This document shows, piece by piece, positions 50,326-60,186 of a stretch of DNA of 64,000 bases (positions are counted from its first letter, which is position 1; each line of letters starts with the position of its first letter). Position numbers and translations under genes: made by a program. Source of the DNA: Heterobasidion occidentale (Eukaryota > Basidiomycota > Agaricomycetes > Russulales > Bondarzewiaceae); NCBI GenBank assembly GCA_039111635.1, contig JBCAQO010000006.1, positions 2,876,666 through 2,940,665 of the forward strand. The letters are read 5' to 3'. Below the pieces are notes generated by a model that was given only the letters and a program-made list of their open reading frames with translations, ran no database searches and was not told where the DNA came from.

Positions 50326-50988
50326 CTAAAGAAGAAAACAACGAGGGGTGACCGGGCTTAGCGTCGAGGGCGGAAACATCGAGGGCTGAGTGCGTGATCA
50401 TCGGGATGCCACAGTCGAGACATCCGCGCGGGTCGAACAGGAAAGCGGGGATGGCGGAGAGCGAGTCGAGCGGGAGAGCAGGCGTGGCGCCAACCATGTT
50501 GAGACAGAGGGCGGGCGTGTGTTGCATCGACGGCGGTAACGCACGAAGTCTATGGTCGAGAGTCGAGGAAGTTGAGATGGTCGAACAGGCAGAGCGGGAG
50601 TGGTGTCGAATGGGTTGGGAGGGAGAAGCGGGAGAGCGGGAGTGGTGGTGAGGGCGGACAGGACGAGGGCGGAAGGTACGTACCTTTGCACCACTTAGCC
50701 GCGTCCTTCCTAGCTAAACTCCCCGCCGGCAGCTGCTCCTCGCCTCCTTGTCGACGCGTTCAAGCGCGTGCGGCATGATATTTGAGATGCTTTGCGCACG
50801 GGCGCAGAGCGCAAGTGTGGCGGGGGCGGGGGCGCGAGAAGGGACGGCACCGAGGGCGGAATCGGTCAACGGGGTCATGGGGGCCAAGTAGACGCATTTG
50901 AGGGGTCAAGGGGACGCGCACAATGTCGAGGGGACGCGCACGGGCGGGCGTGAGCTACAGGCGAAGACGAGCGCACGAGTAGATCTTA
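50326..50988. other. gap between satellites, nothing recognised
   Basis: GC-rich, with short open frames on both strands but no motif. Confidence 0.4.
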
Positions 50989-51918
50989 GGTTATAAGAGG
51001 TGGTAGGCGGATGGTAGGTGAGACGAAAAAAATCCGAGATGTTAGGTAGGTGAGGAGCTAGGTGAGAGGCTAGGTGAGGGGCTAGGTGAGGAGGCAGGTG
51101 AGAGGCCAGGTGAGGAGGCAGGTGAGAGGCTAGGTGAGGAGGCAGGTGAGAGGCTAGGTGAGGAGGCAGGCGAGAGGCCAGGTGAGGAGGCAGGTGAGAG
51201 GCCAGGTGAGGAGGCAGGTGAGAGGCTAGGTGAGGAGGCAGGTGAGAGGCCAGGTGAGGAGGCAGGTGAGAGGCTAGGTGAGGAGGCAGGCGAGAGGCCA
51301 GGTGAGGAGGCAGGTGAGAGGCCAGGTGAGAGGCTAGGTGAGGAGGCAGGCGAGAGGCTAGGTGAGAGGCCAGGTAAGGAGGCAGGTGAGAGACCAGGTG
51401 AGGAGGCAGGTGAGAGGCTAGGTGAGGAGGCAGGTGAGAGGCCAGGTGAGGAGGCAGGTGAGAGGCTAGGTGAGGAGGCAGGCGAGAGGCCAGGTGAGAG
51501 GCCAGGTGAGAGGCCAGGTGAGGAGGCAGGTGAGAGGCTAGGTGAGGAGGCAGGCGAGAGGCCAGGTGAGGAGGCAGGTGAGAGGCCAGGTGAGAGGCTA
51601 GGTGAGGAGGCAGGCGAGAGGCTAGGTGAGAGGCCAGGTAAGGAGGCAGGTGAGAGACCAGGTGAGAGGCTAGGTGAGAGGCCAGGTGAGGAGCCAAGTG
51701 AGAGACTAGGTGAGGAGTCAGGTGAGAAGGCAGGTGAGGAGTCAGGTGAGAAGGCACGTGAGGAGGCACGTGAGGAGGCAGGCGAGGAGGCATCCGAAAA
51801 GGCACATGAGGAGGCACGTGAGGAGGCACGTGAGAAGGCACGTGAGGAGGCACATGAGGAGGCACATGAGGAGGCACATGAGGAGGCAGGCAAGGAGGCA
51901 GGCAAGGAGGCAGGCAAG
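50989..51918 (+). repeat. GGTGAG minisatellite block 6 (largest)
   Basis: Same head as block 5, then about 930 bp of AGGTGAGGAGGC / AGGTGAGAGGCC units. The right end drifts to CACGTGAGGAGG, CACATGAGGAGG and CAGGCAAGGAGG. Confidence 0.92.
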
Positions 51919-51919
51919 G

Positions 51920-53810
51920 TAGCTATCTCAGACAACATGCAACTGTCTCGGACACTATACAGACCATCTGCATGCATTTCAGATGACATGTGGACATCAG
52001 TTAGTGTGTGGCTGTTGCAGACAAGTTGTGTGCATCTCAGATGACACTCGGACATCTTAGATGACTGGCAGACATCTTATACAGTGTGCGGCCCTCGCAG
52101 ACAACCTGTGTGCATCTCAACACAGCGTGCAGCCGTCATACGACATGCAGATGTCTTAGACAACTGGCAGACATCTCATATAGTGTGCAGCTGTCGGAGA
52201 CAACCTACGTGCATGTCAGACGACATGGGGACGTCGTAGACAAAACGCGGACGTCTCAGATGACCGGAAGTCATTTCAGACGACCTGCGTGCATCTCATG
52301 CAACATGCGGACGTCTAAAACAGTGTGCAGCCCTCGAAGACGACCTGCGTGTATCTCAGACGACACGCGGATGTCCCAGATGACCAGCAGTCATTGCAGG
52401 AAGGATGAGGTCGTCACTGACGACCTGCCTGCATCTCAGATGACACGCGGACGTCTGAGACAGTGTGCAGCCGTCACAGACAACCTGCATGCATCTCAGA
52501 CAACACAGGGACGTCTAAGATGACACGCGGATGTCTCAGACGACTGGTAGTTGTTGCAGGCAGGATGCGGTCGTCACTGACGACCTGTGTGCATCTGAGA
52601 CGACACGCGAACGTCTCAGATGACCGGCAGTCATTGCAGGCAGGATGAGACCGTCACTGACGATCTGCCTGCATCTCAGACGACACGCGGATGTCTGAGA
52701 CAATATTTGGCCACTGTAGATGACCTGCTTCTCTAACGATACACAGACGTCTGAGACGGTGTGCGGCCGTCGCAGACGACCTGCTTCTCTAACGACACGC
52801 AGACGTCTGAGACAGTGTGCGGCCGTCTCAGACGACACCCAGACATCTCAGACGACCGGCAGTCATTACAGGCAGGATGAGGCCGTCACTGACGACGGAG
52901 ACGCCCTATAGGCAGGTCACGTCTGCCGGTGGCCATGAATGCATTGGGCACCTGCCTGCATCTCAGACGACACGTGGACGTCTGAGACAGTGCGCAGCCG
53001 CTGCAGACGACCTGCTTCTCTGACGACACGCAGAAGTCTGAGGCAGTGTGCGGCCGTCGCAGACGACCTGCTGCTCTAATGGCACACAGACGTCTGAGAC
53101 AGCATACTGCCGCCGCAGACAACCGGCTTCTTTAACTACACGCAGACGTCTCAGACAGTGTGCGGCCGTGGCAGACGACACGCAGATGTCTCAGACGACC
53201 GGCATTCATTGCAGGCAGGATGAGGTCGTCACTGACGACCTACGTGCATCTCAGACGACATGCAGATGTCTCAGACACTATGCAGCCATCGCAGATGACT
53301 GCCAGTCATCTCAGACAACATGCAGCCGTGTTAGATATTACGCGGCCGTCGCAGACAACCAGCGAGGTGCTCAGACAACAGACGGACTATGAGGCTGTTG
53401 CAGACGACCGGCAGCTATTGCAGGCAACATGCAGCCATCACAGAAAACCGGCGGGCATCACAGACAACCGGCAGGCATCTCAGACGATATGCAGCCATCT
53501 CAGACAGTACGCAGCCGTCACAGGTGAGATGTGGCCGTCTGAGATAGTATGCAGATGTCACAGAGGTGCTCAGACAACAGACGGCCCATATGGGTGTCGC
53601 AGACGACTGGCAGCTATCACAGGTGACTTGCGACCGTCTCAGACAGCTGGTAGCCATCTCAGACGACATGCAGCCCTCTTAGATACTATGCGTCTGTCAA
53701 AGACAACGGGCAAGGTGCTCAGACAACAGATCGAGCATGTGGCCATCACAGACGACTAGCAGCCATCACAGGCAACATGCGGCCGTCACAGACGGCCCAC
53801 AACTCTAGAG
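51920..53810 (+). repeat. GACGTC satellite block 4, degenerate
   Basis: Older copies of the unit: CAGACGACACGCGGACGTCT, GTGTGCAGCCGTC, ACCTGCATGCATCTCAGA. Order is kept but identity is lower than in blocks 2 and 3. Confidence 0.85.
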
Positions 53811-55035
53811 AATGTGTCATCGACGTGCCTGACCATCCATACAAGGATGCGGGATGCGGACAATAGACACGCAGACTCTGCATCACTGACAAAAGCAAGA
53901 ACATCTCAGAGAGTAAAAAAAAGAAGCGAGAGATATTAGAGGTGTAATATACCATATGACAGCATCAATGAGTGAGATCCGGTGAGTAATATGCATTAAA
54001 AGCACTCACCAGCGAAGCTCGGAACGACCGACGAGCAGGGTCTATATTTCAATACACAGCACTAACGAGATCCAAGAAAGCACTGACATGACATAGGACA
54101 CCATCAACGAAGCAGAACGAACCAGCCACGAGTGATGAAAGACTCACAAGCGAAACAAAAACAAAAAGACGACGGACCAGCCGATTCATGCCCCCCTGAA
54201 CATCCCTAGATGCCAGCCGTACACATCCCGAAGCGTGCTGCCAATGCTATGTAACCAAATTGCCATCAGAAAAGTGGTTCAGTGGATATGGAACACGCAC
54301 TGTTTACATTCCCGGTGCTCAATCTTGGGCCCGTGTGTCTTAGTCCCCCGATTGACGATTGGATCCGTGCTCGCACGAAAAACCTCAAAATGTACCTGGT
54401 GAGTTGTTACCGTCCCCCAGTCTGCTGAACTAATGCAGTACCAACCTAGAGAATACAACAGCGGTCACAAGAAATAAGTGATACAAGAATGAGAGCAGTA
54501 GCAATGAAGACAACACGACAGCAATGAGTACAAACCACTCTCAAGCCGGACACGCTATTTTTAACCCTCCAAGAACACGACAACGTCCCACTCCTCTCGA
54601 TCTTCTGGGATATGGAGCTCCCGCCATAACACACCTTTTGGGGATAACACACTCCATCCCTCACCGTCGCTTCCGTACACGGCAACTTGCACATGGTCGC
54701 GGCGGTCAAAATACTTGTGCGCACGCTTGTGGTGGTGGGACGGCTCGCGCCCTTGCTTGCGGCGCGGGTACGATTGGTGCTTAGTTGAGCTAGTAAGATC
54801 AGTATCGCCAACACAACGTAGTCAACAACAGAACTTACTTAATCACGACCTCGCTTGCCCCTACTACTCCCCTTCCCGCCAAGTACCGAAAAAACTCCAG
54901 TACAGTCTGTTCGATTTCTCTTTTTTTGATTAATTGTCTGCTGTATTGCGACGGGTGCGCCCACCACAGCCGAGGGTCGGTGTACGGTTCTTGCGGCCCC
55001 TTTTTCGCAGTAATACAACGTTGTATCGTTAGTAC
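53811..55035. other. gap with one copy of a dispersed repeat
   Basis: No gene I can support. 54433-54528 is one copy of a repeat also found at 55940-56035. Confidence 0.45.
54433..54528 (+). repeat. dispersed repeat, copy 1
   Basis: Starts TGCAGTACCAA and contains ACAGCGGTC-CAAGAAA, GAGAGCAGTAG and GAAGACAACA-GACAG. Second copy at 55940-56035, same orientation. Confidence 0.75.
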
Positions 55036-55039
55036 ATCA

Positions 55040-55492
55040 TCGTATTAGATCTAGAGAAAACTTACATCCATAAAAAGAGCCGCCTCGCGAGCTCGTCTCG
55101 ACATGCAAGCGACAGTGGTGAGACCTACAGATGTTCAAACCGACGAAGACGTCCGTCGTCGTTGTGCAACACTGACTGATTCGGCTTCAACACCTACCTT
55201 TTGGTGGCTCGTTTGAGTTGTACCTTCTACCGCCGCGTTCGACGAATATTGAGTTCGTGTTCAAGAGGCGGTGAAAGACGAGCAGCTCGAAGAGCTTGAA
55301 CCGTTCGGTGAGCTTGTGGTAGATGACTTGCTCACCCGAGTCTAGAGTTGGTGGTGGCGAGGATGCGGCAGAGTATGGGCGCACTGGAATACGGAGAAGC
55401 AAAGGTGGTCTTCTGCGAAAAATATTGGAGAACACGATTGCTCGAGCAAGACTTGTGAGGTCTGTTGCGTGTCGTTTTCCAATGTCGCGCAC
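55040..55492 (-). pseudogene. mitochondrial BolA-like protein relic
   Basis: BolA3-type proteins help pass Fe-S clusters in mitochondria. The minus-strand frame from 55492 gives a presequence-like leader (FRRRPPLLLRIPVRPYSAASSPPP), then LDSGEQVIYHKLTERFKLFELLV, which matches the start of the BolA domain. After a GTAGGT intron (55197-55125) the next exon begins GLTTV, as in the family's KGLTTV segment. The core between (normally the SGGCG loop) and the C-terminal QH...HGL part are not recognisable. I therefore call it a decayed copy; a diverged gene is the alternative. Confidence 0.4.
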
Positions 55493-55939
55493 ATTATACC
55501 TGGAGTTCTGATATTTTGTTCACGCAACATGTAAATACCTACTGAAATGCATCAGCAAATTTGAAAAGTTGTTTACTTGACATAGGCTGAGGACGTACTG
55601 TTTCCGCATGAACTTTCATGCCATAGCGCCTTGTCCAAACATGGCTCTGCATCTGAGCCGTCCCATTTCCCGTGCCATGAAACGTTGTGAGCTAATACAT
55701 GGGTTGAGGAACAAGTCGTCTGAGACATTCTTACCCCATAAGCCCAACCCGAGTCATCTGCGATGTCCGCGATCTGTAGGCCTGGCCTTAGTCGTCTGCG
55801 ACGTCGGCTCTCTGTAGGCCTGGCCCTAGTCGTCTGTGGTGGACTGTGGAATCTAATGAGCTCACACCTTTGTATTTGTCGTATCGTTAGCGCTCAAGAA
55901 TCCTTGTTCAACGTCCACACCAATCAATCAAGTCATGTT

Positions 55940-56035
55940 TGCAGTACCAATAAGGAGAACACGACAGCGGTCGCAAGAAAGAACTAACACAAGATCGAGA
56001 GCAGTAGTAACGAAGACAACATGACAGAAAATGAG
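55940..56035 (+). repeat. dispersed repeat, copy 2
   Basis: Direct copy of 54433-54528, about 80 percent identical by eye. Confidence 0.75.
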
Positions 56036-56109
56036 AGGATACATAAACAGGCCTGGTCCGAAAGTCTCTGCTGGAGCCCGAATCTTCTGGTGACTCGCAC
56101 TGTGCCTCC

Positions 56110-56736
56110 CTACTCCGGAGTGGAGGCCATGTCTGCCACTTTGTCCTGGTCCGACGAGGCACCCTCCGCGGGGCCCACCAACGACACATCTGCCCACTGG
56201 ATGGCTTTACCCAAGTCCTGGCATTGGGTCGCTCCCTCCAGCCGCCCCAGGACGGTATGCTCGCCCCGTTCCAAGGTCAGGACCGAGTTCATCGTCAGTG
56301 CTTCGCCCCATTCGCACCTTGTCCGGTTCCATTGAGTCCATCGGACATCCCCCCCGTTTTTCATCATCGTGTCCCGCACCCCGCGTTGCATACCAGGCGC
56401 AAAGCAGCCCTGCTGGGCCTCGAAGACAAAGATCTCGGGTATCCTACCAGTCTAATGCCAACTGGTCAGCATCGCACGCAATGAAGGGGCTAAAGCACTC
56501 ACGCCGGTCCACAACATGAACCGCACCCATCTCACCCTCTTCTCAAACTTGACACGCTTTTCCCAATCGGTGTCTACTTGTGAACTGTGAAGATCGAGGC
56601 CACGGGTGTCCTCGGAAGGGTTGTCGGATAGATATTGTGGTGAACTTTTGCTCTTTTGCTCGGCAATTAGCCCAGGCGACGCCGACATCGCTGCCAGACG
56701 TCGGGGCGTGGGGTCAAGGTTGGAAATTGAGTACAT
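56110..56736 (-). CDS. small hypothetical protein, two exons
   Basis: Minus-strand exons 56736-56503 and 56451-56110, joined in phase 0 across a 51-bp GTGAGT...ATTAG intron; 191 aa. Both exons are open in the joined frame, which is good support in this GC range. The protein starts MYSISNLDPTPRRLAAMSAS, has a basic-aromatic stretch WEKRVKFEKRVRWVRFMLWTG, and continues through the junction into RIPEIFVFEAQQGCFAPGMQRGVRDTMM, ending in an acidic tail. No signal peptide, membrane segment or catalytic motif is visible and I do not recognise the family. It may be a lineage-specific subtelomeric gene. Confidence 0.5.
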
Positions 56737-57189
56737 GGCGAGTGGGGACTGAGGAGATACCGGCTGGCGCGATGGCGATTATATAGCCCTCGCCTCATCT
56801 GTGGGGCGTCTTCCTTGCCAGACTTGACGCCGCTCTGGAATTCGATAAAGGCTCCCTCGAACCTTCGCATTGCCGATCTGTTGATGCGTCGAGTCATCAG
56901 GGTCGAACGGCCGCGCCATGCGAGGTGTTTTTATCGCTCAAGCCACGAGTCTTTCATGTTTCTATTCATTCATAAAGATAAGGTTAGACTCCGTGAAAGG
57001 GCGACGTAAGGTACTTACCTACGAATCCTCGCCTCGCACCGTACTCGAGGCGAGACCCACTCCGCGCAGACATGCCTCGAGGACTTCAGAGGCATCGTGG
57101 ACGCGTCATACTCGTAACCCCCGCTTCCCATCGCGCCCGCCTGCAGGTCGGGGCTCAGCGTGGCAGGCCGTGTGCCGCACCTGGTAGGA

Positions 57190-57545
57190 TTAGGTGGTGA
57201 CCGTCGCTCCCACATCTATGACGCCCGTCCTGAGCTCGAGCCCACAGCACGCGCCCGCATGTTTGTCCATCCCTTTGAGCCACAGGCCCATGGCTATATC
57301 CTGTTGTTATGTTAGCTCGATTTTGAGCGGCGAAAAATAAATGAACTCACCGGCATTGAGCTTCTCTGATGACAAGGGGTCTGTCGCAGAGGGGTGGGAG
57401 GTGGGACAATGCGCTGAAAGATCGGAGCGACTCGCAGGTCGTGCGGAGACGCCGCGGGAGCAGCAAGGCCAACACACAAGCGGAGGCTGTTGACAAAGGG
57501 CGACGCGGGCCACTTGAGAAGACGCAGACGAACGAGACCGACCAT
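57190..57545 (-). CDS. possible small subtelomeric gene
   Basis: Minus-strand exons 57545-57351 and 57300-57190 join in phase 0 across a 50-bp intron with good GTGAGT and ACAACAG ends; 101 aa. Exon 1 gives MVGLVRLRLLKWPASPFVNS..., and exon 2 gives DIAMGLWLKGMDKHAGACCGLELRTGVIDVGATVTT. Only the second exon looks protein-like. No family recognised, and the first exon overlaps the edge of a dispersed repeat near 57551. Confidence 0.25.
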
Positions 57546-57550
57546 GGTGT

Positions 57551-57582
57551 GCAGCCATCTGCCCTCAGTGCCCTGGTCGGAC
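57551..57582 (+). repeat. third partial copy of the 49.8-kb repeat
   Basis: GCAGCCATCTGCCCTCAGTG followed by CCCTGGTCGGACT, nearly identical to 49840-49871. Confidence 0.75.
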
Positions 57583-57620
57583 TATCTACCTTATTTCCGC
57601 TTATCACCCTGATAAGCAGC

Positions 57621-57652
57621 CGTCTCGTCTCGTCTCGTCTCGTCTCGTCTCG
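57621..57652 (+). repeat. (CGTCT)n microsatellite
   Basis: Six perfect CGTCT units, followed by CGCTTCTCGTCTC. Confidence 0.9.
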
Positions 57653-57819
57653 CTTCTCGTCTCAACTCGCTTTTGGTCTGCCCTGCCTTCCGCGGGACAT
57701 CCCAATGCACAAGACCACTTTTCAAGGTCTCTGAGGCTCTATACAAGTCTATTCAACGCAACGTGGAGACTGCCGGACCATAATCGAATGAGTGTACCAT
57801 GTTTGACCTTTACACCGTC

Positions 57820-58075
57820 GGCTATTTTTTTGAAAAGCATGATTTCCCGGCTCTGTAGGAAGAATTTTTGAATTCTGTTGATACATCTGGGATCCTCTCA
57901 CTGAGGTGCACCTTACCGCAAATTTTCTAAATTTTGAAATTCCAAGACTCCGCAAAAGTGCCGGCTATTTTTTTTAAAAATGTGATTTCGTGGCTTAATA
58001 TTGAGCATTTTCGAACTTCGTCAACACATATGGAATCCTATGACTGAAATGCACATTTTCGAAATTTTGGCTTAT
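57820..58075 (+). repeat. two AT-rich direct repeats of about 120 bp
   Basis: 57820-57945 and 57960-58075 share CGGCTATTTTTTT, GTGATTTC/ATGATTTC, GAATTTTTGAA/GCATTTTCGAA, ACATATGGAATCCT-like and TTTCTAAATTTTG-like segments in the same order. Confidence 0.6.
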
Positions 58076-58080
58076 TACAT

Positions 58081-58470
58081 AAGGGGGGGAGGTAGTACCC
58101 CCCTCCTGACATAAGCGGTTCACAATATGAAGGTGCACTACCGACGGGCTGGTCTAGGTCACATATTTAGCCAAATAAGCACAAATAGCCTCCTTGCTAT
58201 ATAAACACTTGAAGCTGTGACATGTGTGACTTTCTCTTTTGACTTCGAACCACCATCATCCTGTAAGTCATTATTTCAACCTTAATTTCGAAAAAAAATC
58301 AGATTTTATTCTCACGCTTTGGGAGGTGGTACCACTTTCCTAACTAAGACATGAGAAAGGCTTAGTCAGGGGGGGGATGTGACTTACCCCCCTGACTCAG
58401 CTTGCTTGAGTTGAAAAAAGCCTGAGCAAGCTTAGTCAGGGGGGGAAGTAACCTACCCCCCTGACTAAGC
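58081..58470. repeat. G-run inverted repeats upstream of the element gene
   Basis: Three hairpins: GGGGGGGAGGTAGTACCCCCC (58082-58105), GTCAGGGGGGG...CCCCCCTGAC (58374-58399) and CTTAGTCAGG...CCTGACTAAG (58431-58467). GCTTGCT...AGCAAGC lies between the last two. Confidence 0.8.
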
Positions 58471-58570
58471 ACTGTGTTCAGTGTGGAAGACACTTTACTT
58501 TTATCAGTCTTTGATTTCTTTAAAATAAATCTTAAATGCTCATTTATGTTTGCTTCAGATATTAATAACA

Positions 58571-60134
58571 TGTCTACAAACCTTTACAAGATTAAAGCCA
58601 AGTCTGATGGTTCAGGACCATGGTTTGAGCTAACAAGCCCTGAAGGCCGGATTTTCATCTTCAAACGTGCTGATGACAACTACTATTGCCAATGCAGTGC
58701 TGATGATCATTCAATGGTTCCTGGAAGCTTTAAAAGAGGAAAGACCCTTGCAGATCATATGATCAAATGAAGAGTACATGGTGTGGTTCTGAGCCTGTAT
58801 TTCCATTCAAGGTTAGTAGCCTTTTACTTTGGTTCAATTATATTCTCAAATTATAATTATTACAGGCCGGAACCATAGTTGATCCATTGCACTTGCCTAA
58901 ACGCCTTAGAGATTTACCTGTCAATTATCCTATCCCAAACGTAGGCATCATATCTATTATGATTAGATTGTAGAGCTAATTGTTCATCTAGTTGTCTATT
59001 CCTCCATTGTCCACAGTTGTTGGGAACATGAACCATACAATTTTTACGACCGCTTCTCATCATTCACAGTCTTCTTTACTAGTCCAGTCTAACAACGGTG
59101 ATACTGCTGCGCAACAAGAACAAGACGTCGTACCTCAAGAGGAAGACATCGTAATGCAGCCAGTGGAACCTGAAGTTATTGTGGACCAGTATGAGGTATT
59201 ATAAATTAATTGAGTGTGCTGATTTTAATATATTAATAAATAACAATAGAGTTCAGAGCCAGACACAGATTTCCTCAATGGCCAATCAAATATTCCAGTG
59301 TTTGATGAGGTACCTTTTTATTGAATAACTATCTCAAATAATAACTGATTGATAATTTATAGCTTAAATCAGTTTCTATCTTTAGCGAGTATGGTCTTGT
59401 TTGCAACATCCGTCTTGGCGCCCTCCTTTGTATTTCTTGCGGTATCATCGTCACTCCTCAAACTGTTCATGCTCATCTTCAAAATAGGTTAGGTTAGGTT
59501 AGGTTAGGTTAGGTTAGGTTAGGTTAGGTTTAGGTTAGGTTAGGTTAGGTTAGGTTAGGTTAGGTTAGGTTAATTGGTTAGGTTAGTTAGGTTATTCCAA
59601 TCAGCCAAAGGACCTCTGCATTCAATATGAAGGGCTCAAGTGTATTCAAGGTTATAGGTGCGATGTTGATGGCTGTAGTGTCTATCGTGGAACACCCAAG
59701 TCAGCCAAGGATCATCATCAGCGTGACCACAAAGACATATCTCTTCCTGGAGCATGGCAATCGACTTATATTCAGCGCTGGAACAGTTTTAATCACCGAT
59801 ACTTTCCAGTCATCCCTCGCTCACAAGTCACTCGTCCACATGAAGACATTCTTCATTCTGTCAAGACTATGCTTGATGACCTTATGGCTCTTGATGTTCA
59901 TGCGGAAACTGATCGTCGATTGGTAGATCCATTTCTTAACAAAGTTGGCTGGCATCTTCACTTTGAGGGACAAGATTTTATCTTTCTTCACAAGCTTGGC
60001 GCTGCTCCCATTCACACAGAGTTTCCTGTGCTAAAATCTGGTCTTCTTTATCTGTTGCGATCAATGACTGTAGAGCTTGGCCTTATCTCAGACTTGGTTA
60101 GAAAAAAGGTCAATACGGAAGATCGTGCAACTGG
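58571..60134 (+). CDS. telomere-element protein, N-terminal part with OrsD-like zinc fingers
   Basis: First part of what I read as one long gene (58571-63889). Exons 58571 to 58811 (one unresolved frame change near 58765), 58866-58940, 58992-59195, 59250-59309, 59363-59492 and 59591-60134. It begins MSTNLYKIKAKSDGSGPWFEL with a CQC...H patch, then an acidic-Gln linker (QQEQDVVPQEEDIVMQPVEPE). Two zinc-finger-like modules follow in the order known from OrsD-type proteins: LLCISCGIIVTPQTVHAHLQ and, after an array of TTAGG repeats, YEGLKCIQGYRCDVDGC...HHQRDH. This kind of module would suit DNA binding, perhaps to the telomeric repeat. A/T-rich codon use differs sharply from genes left of 57 kb. 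The short AT-rich introns keep good GT-AG ends. Confidence 0.65.
59488..59594 (+). repeat. internal TTAGG telomere-like array
   Basis: About 20 copies of the 5-bp unit GGTTA, with one TTT variant (59529) and a degenerate right end (TTAATTGGTTAGGTTAGTTAGG). It interrupts the coding sequence between the two zinc-finger modules; in every frame it contains TAG stops. The repeat itself carries GT...AG, so splicing from 59493 to 59590 would restore the frame. Confidence 0.9.
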
Positions 60135-60186
60135 GTAAGCTATTCCTTACAATTTCTAACAACTTGATACTAATACTTGATAATAG

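Noticed and set aside
50906..52055. Long minus-strand open frames encoding PPHLASHL-type and SPASSPGLSP-type repeats
   Set aside because: They are translations of the GGTGAG minisatellite in two frames at once, with no unique sequence or splice evidence.
41685..53810. Centromere
   Set aside because: Possible in principle, but the position beside telomeric repeats makes a subtelomeric satellite the simpler reading; sequence alone cannot show centromere function.
59488..59594. Internal TTAGG array as an assembly join of two chromosome ends
   Set aside because: Coding sequence of the same protein continues on both sides in the expected order, so a chance join is unlikely, though raw reads should confirm it.
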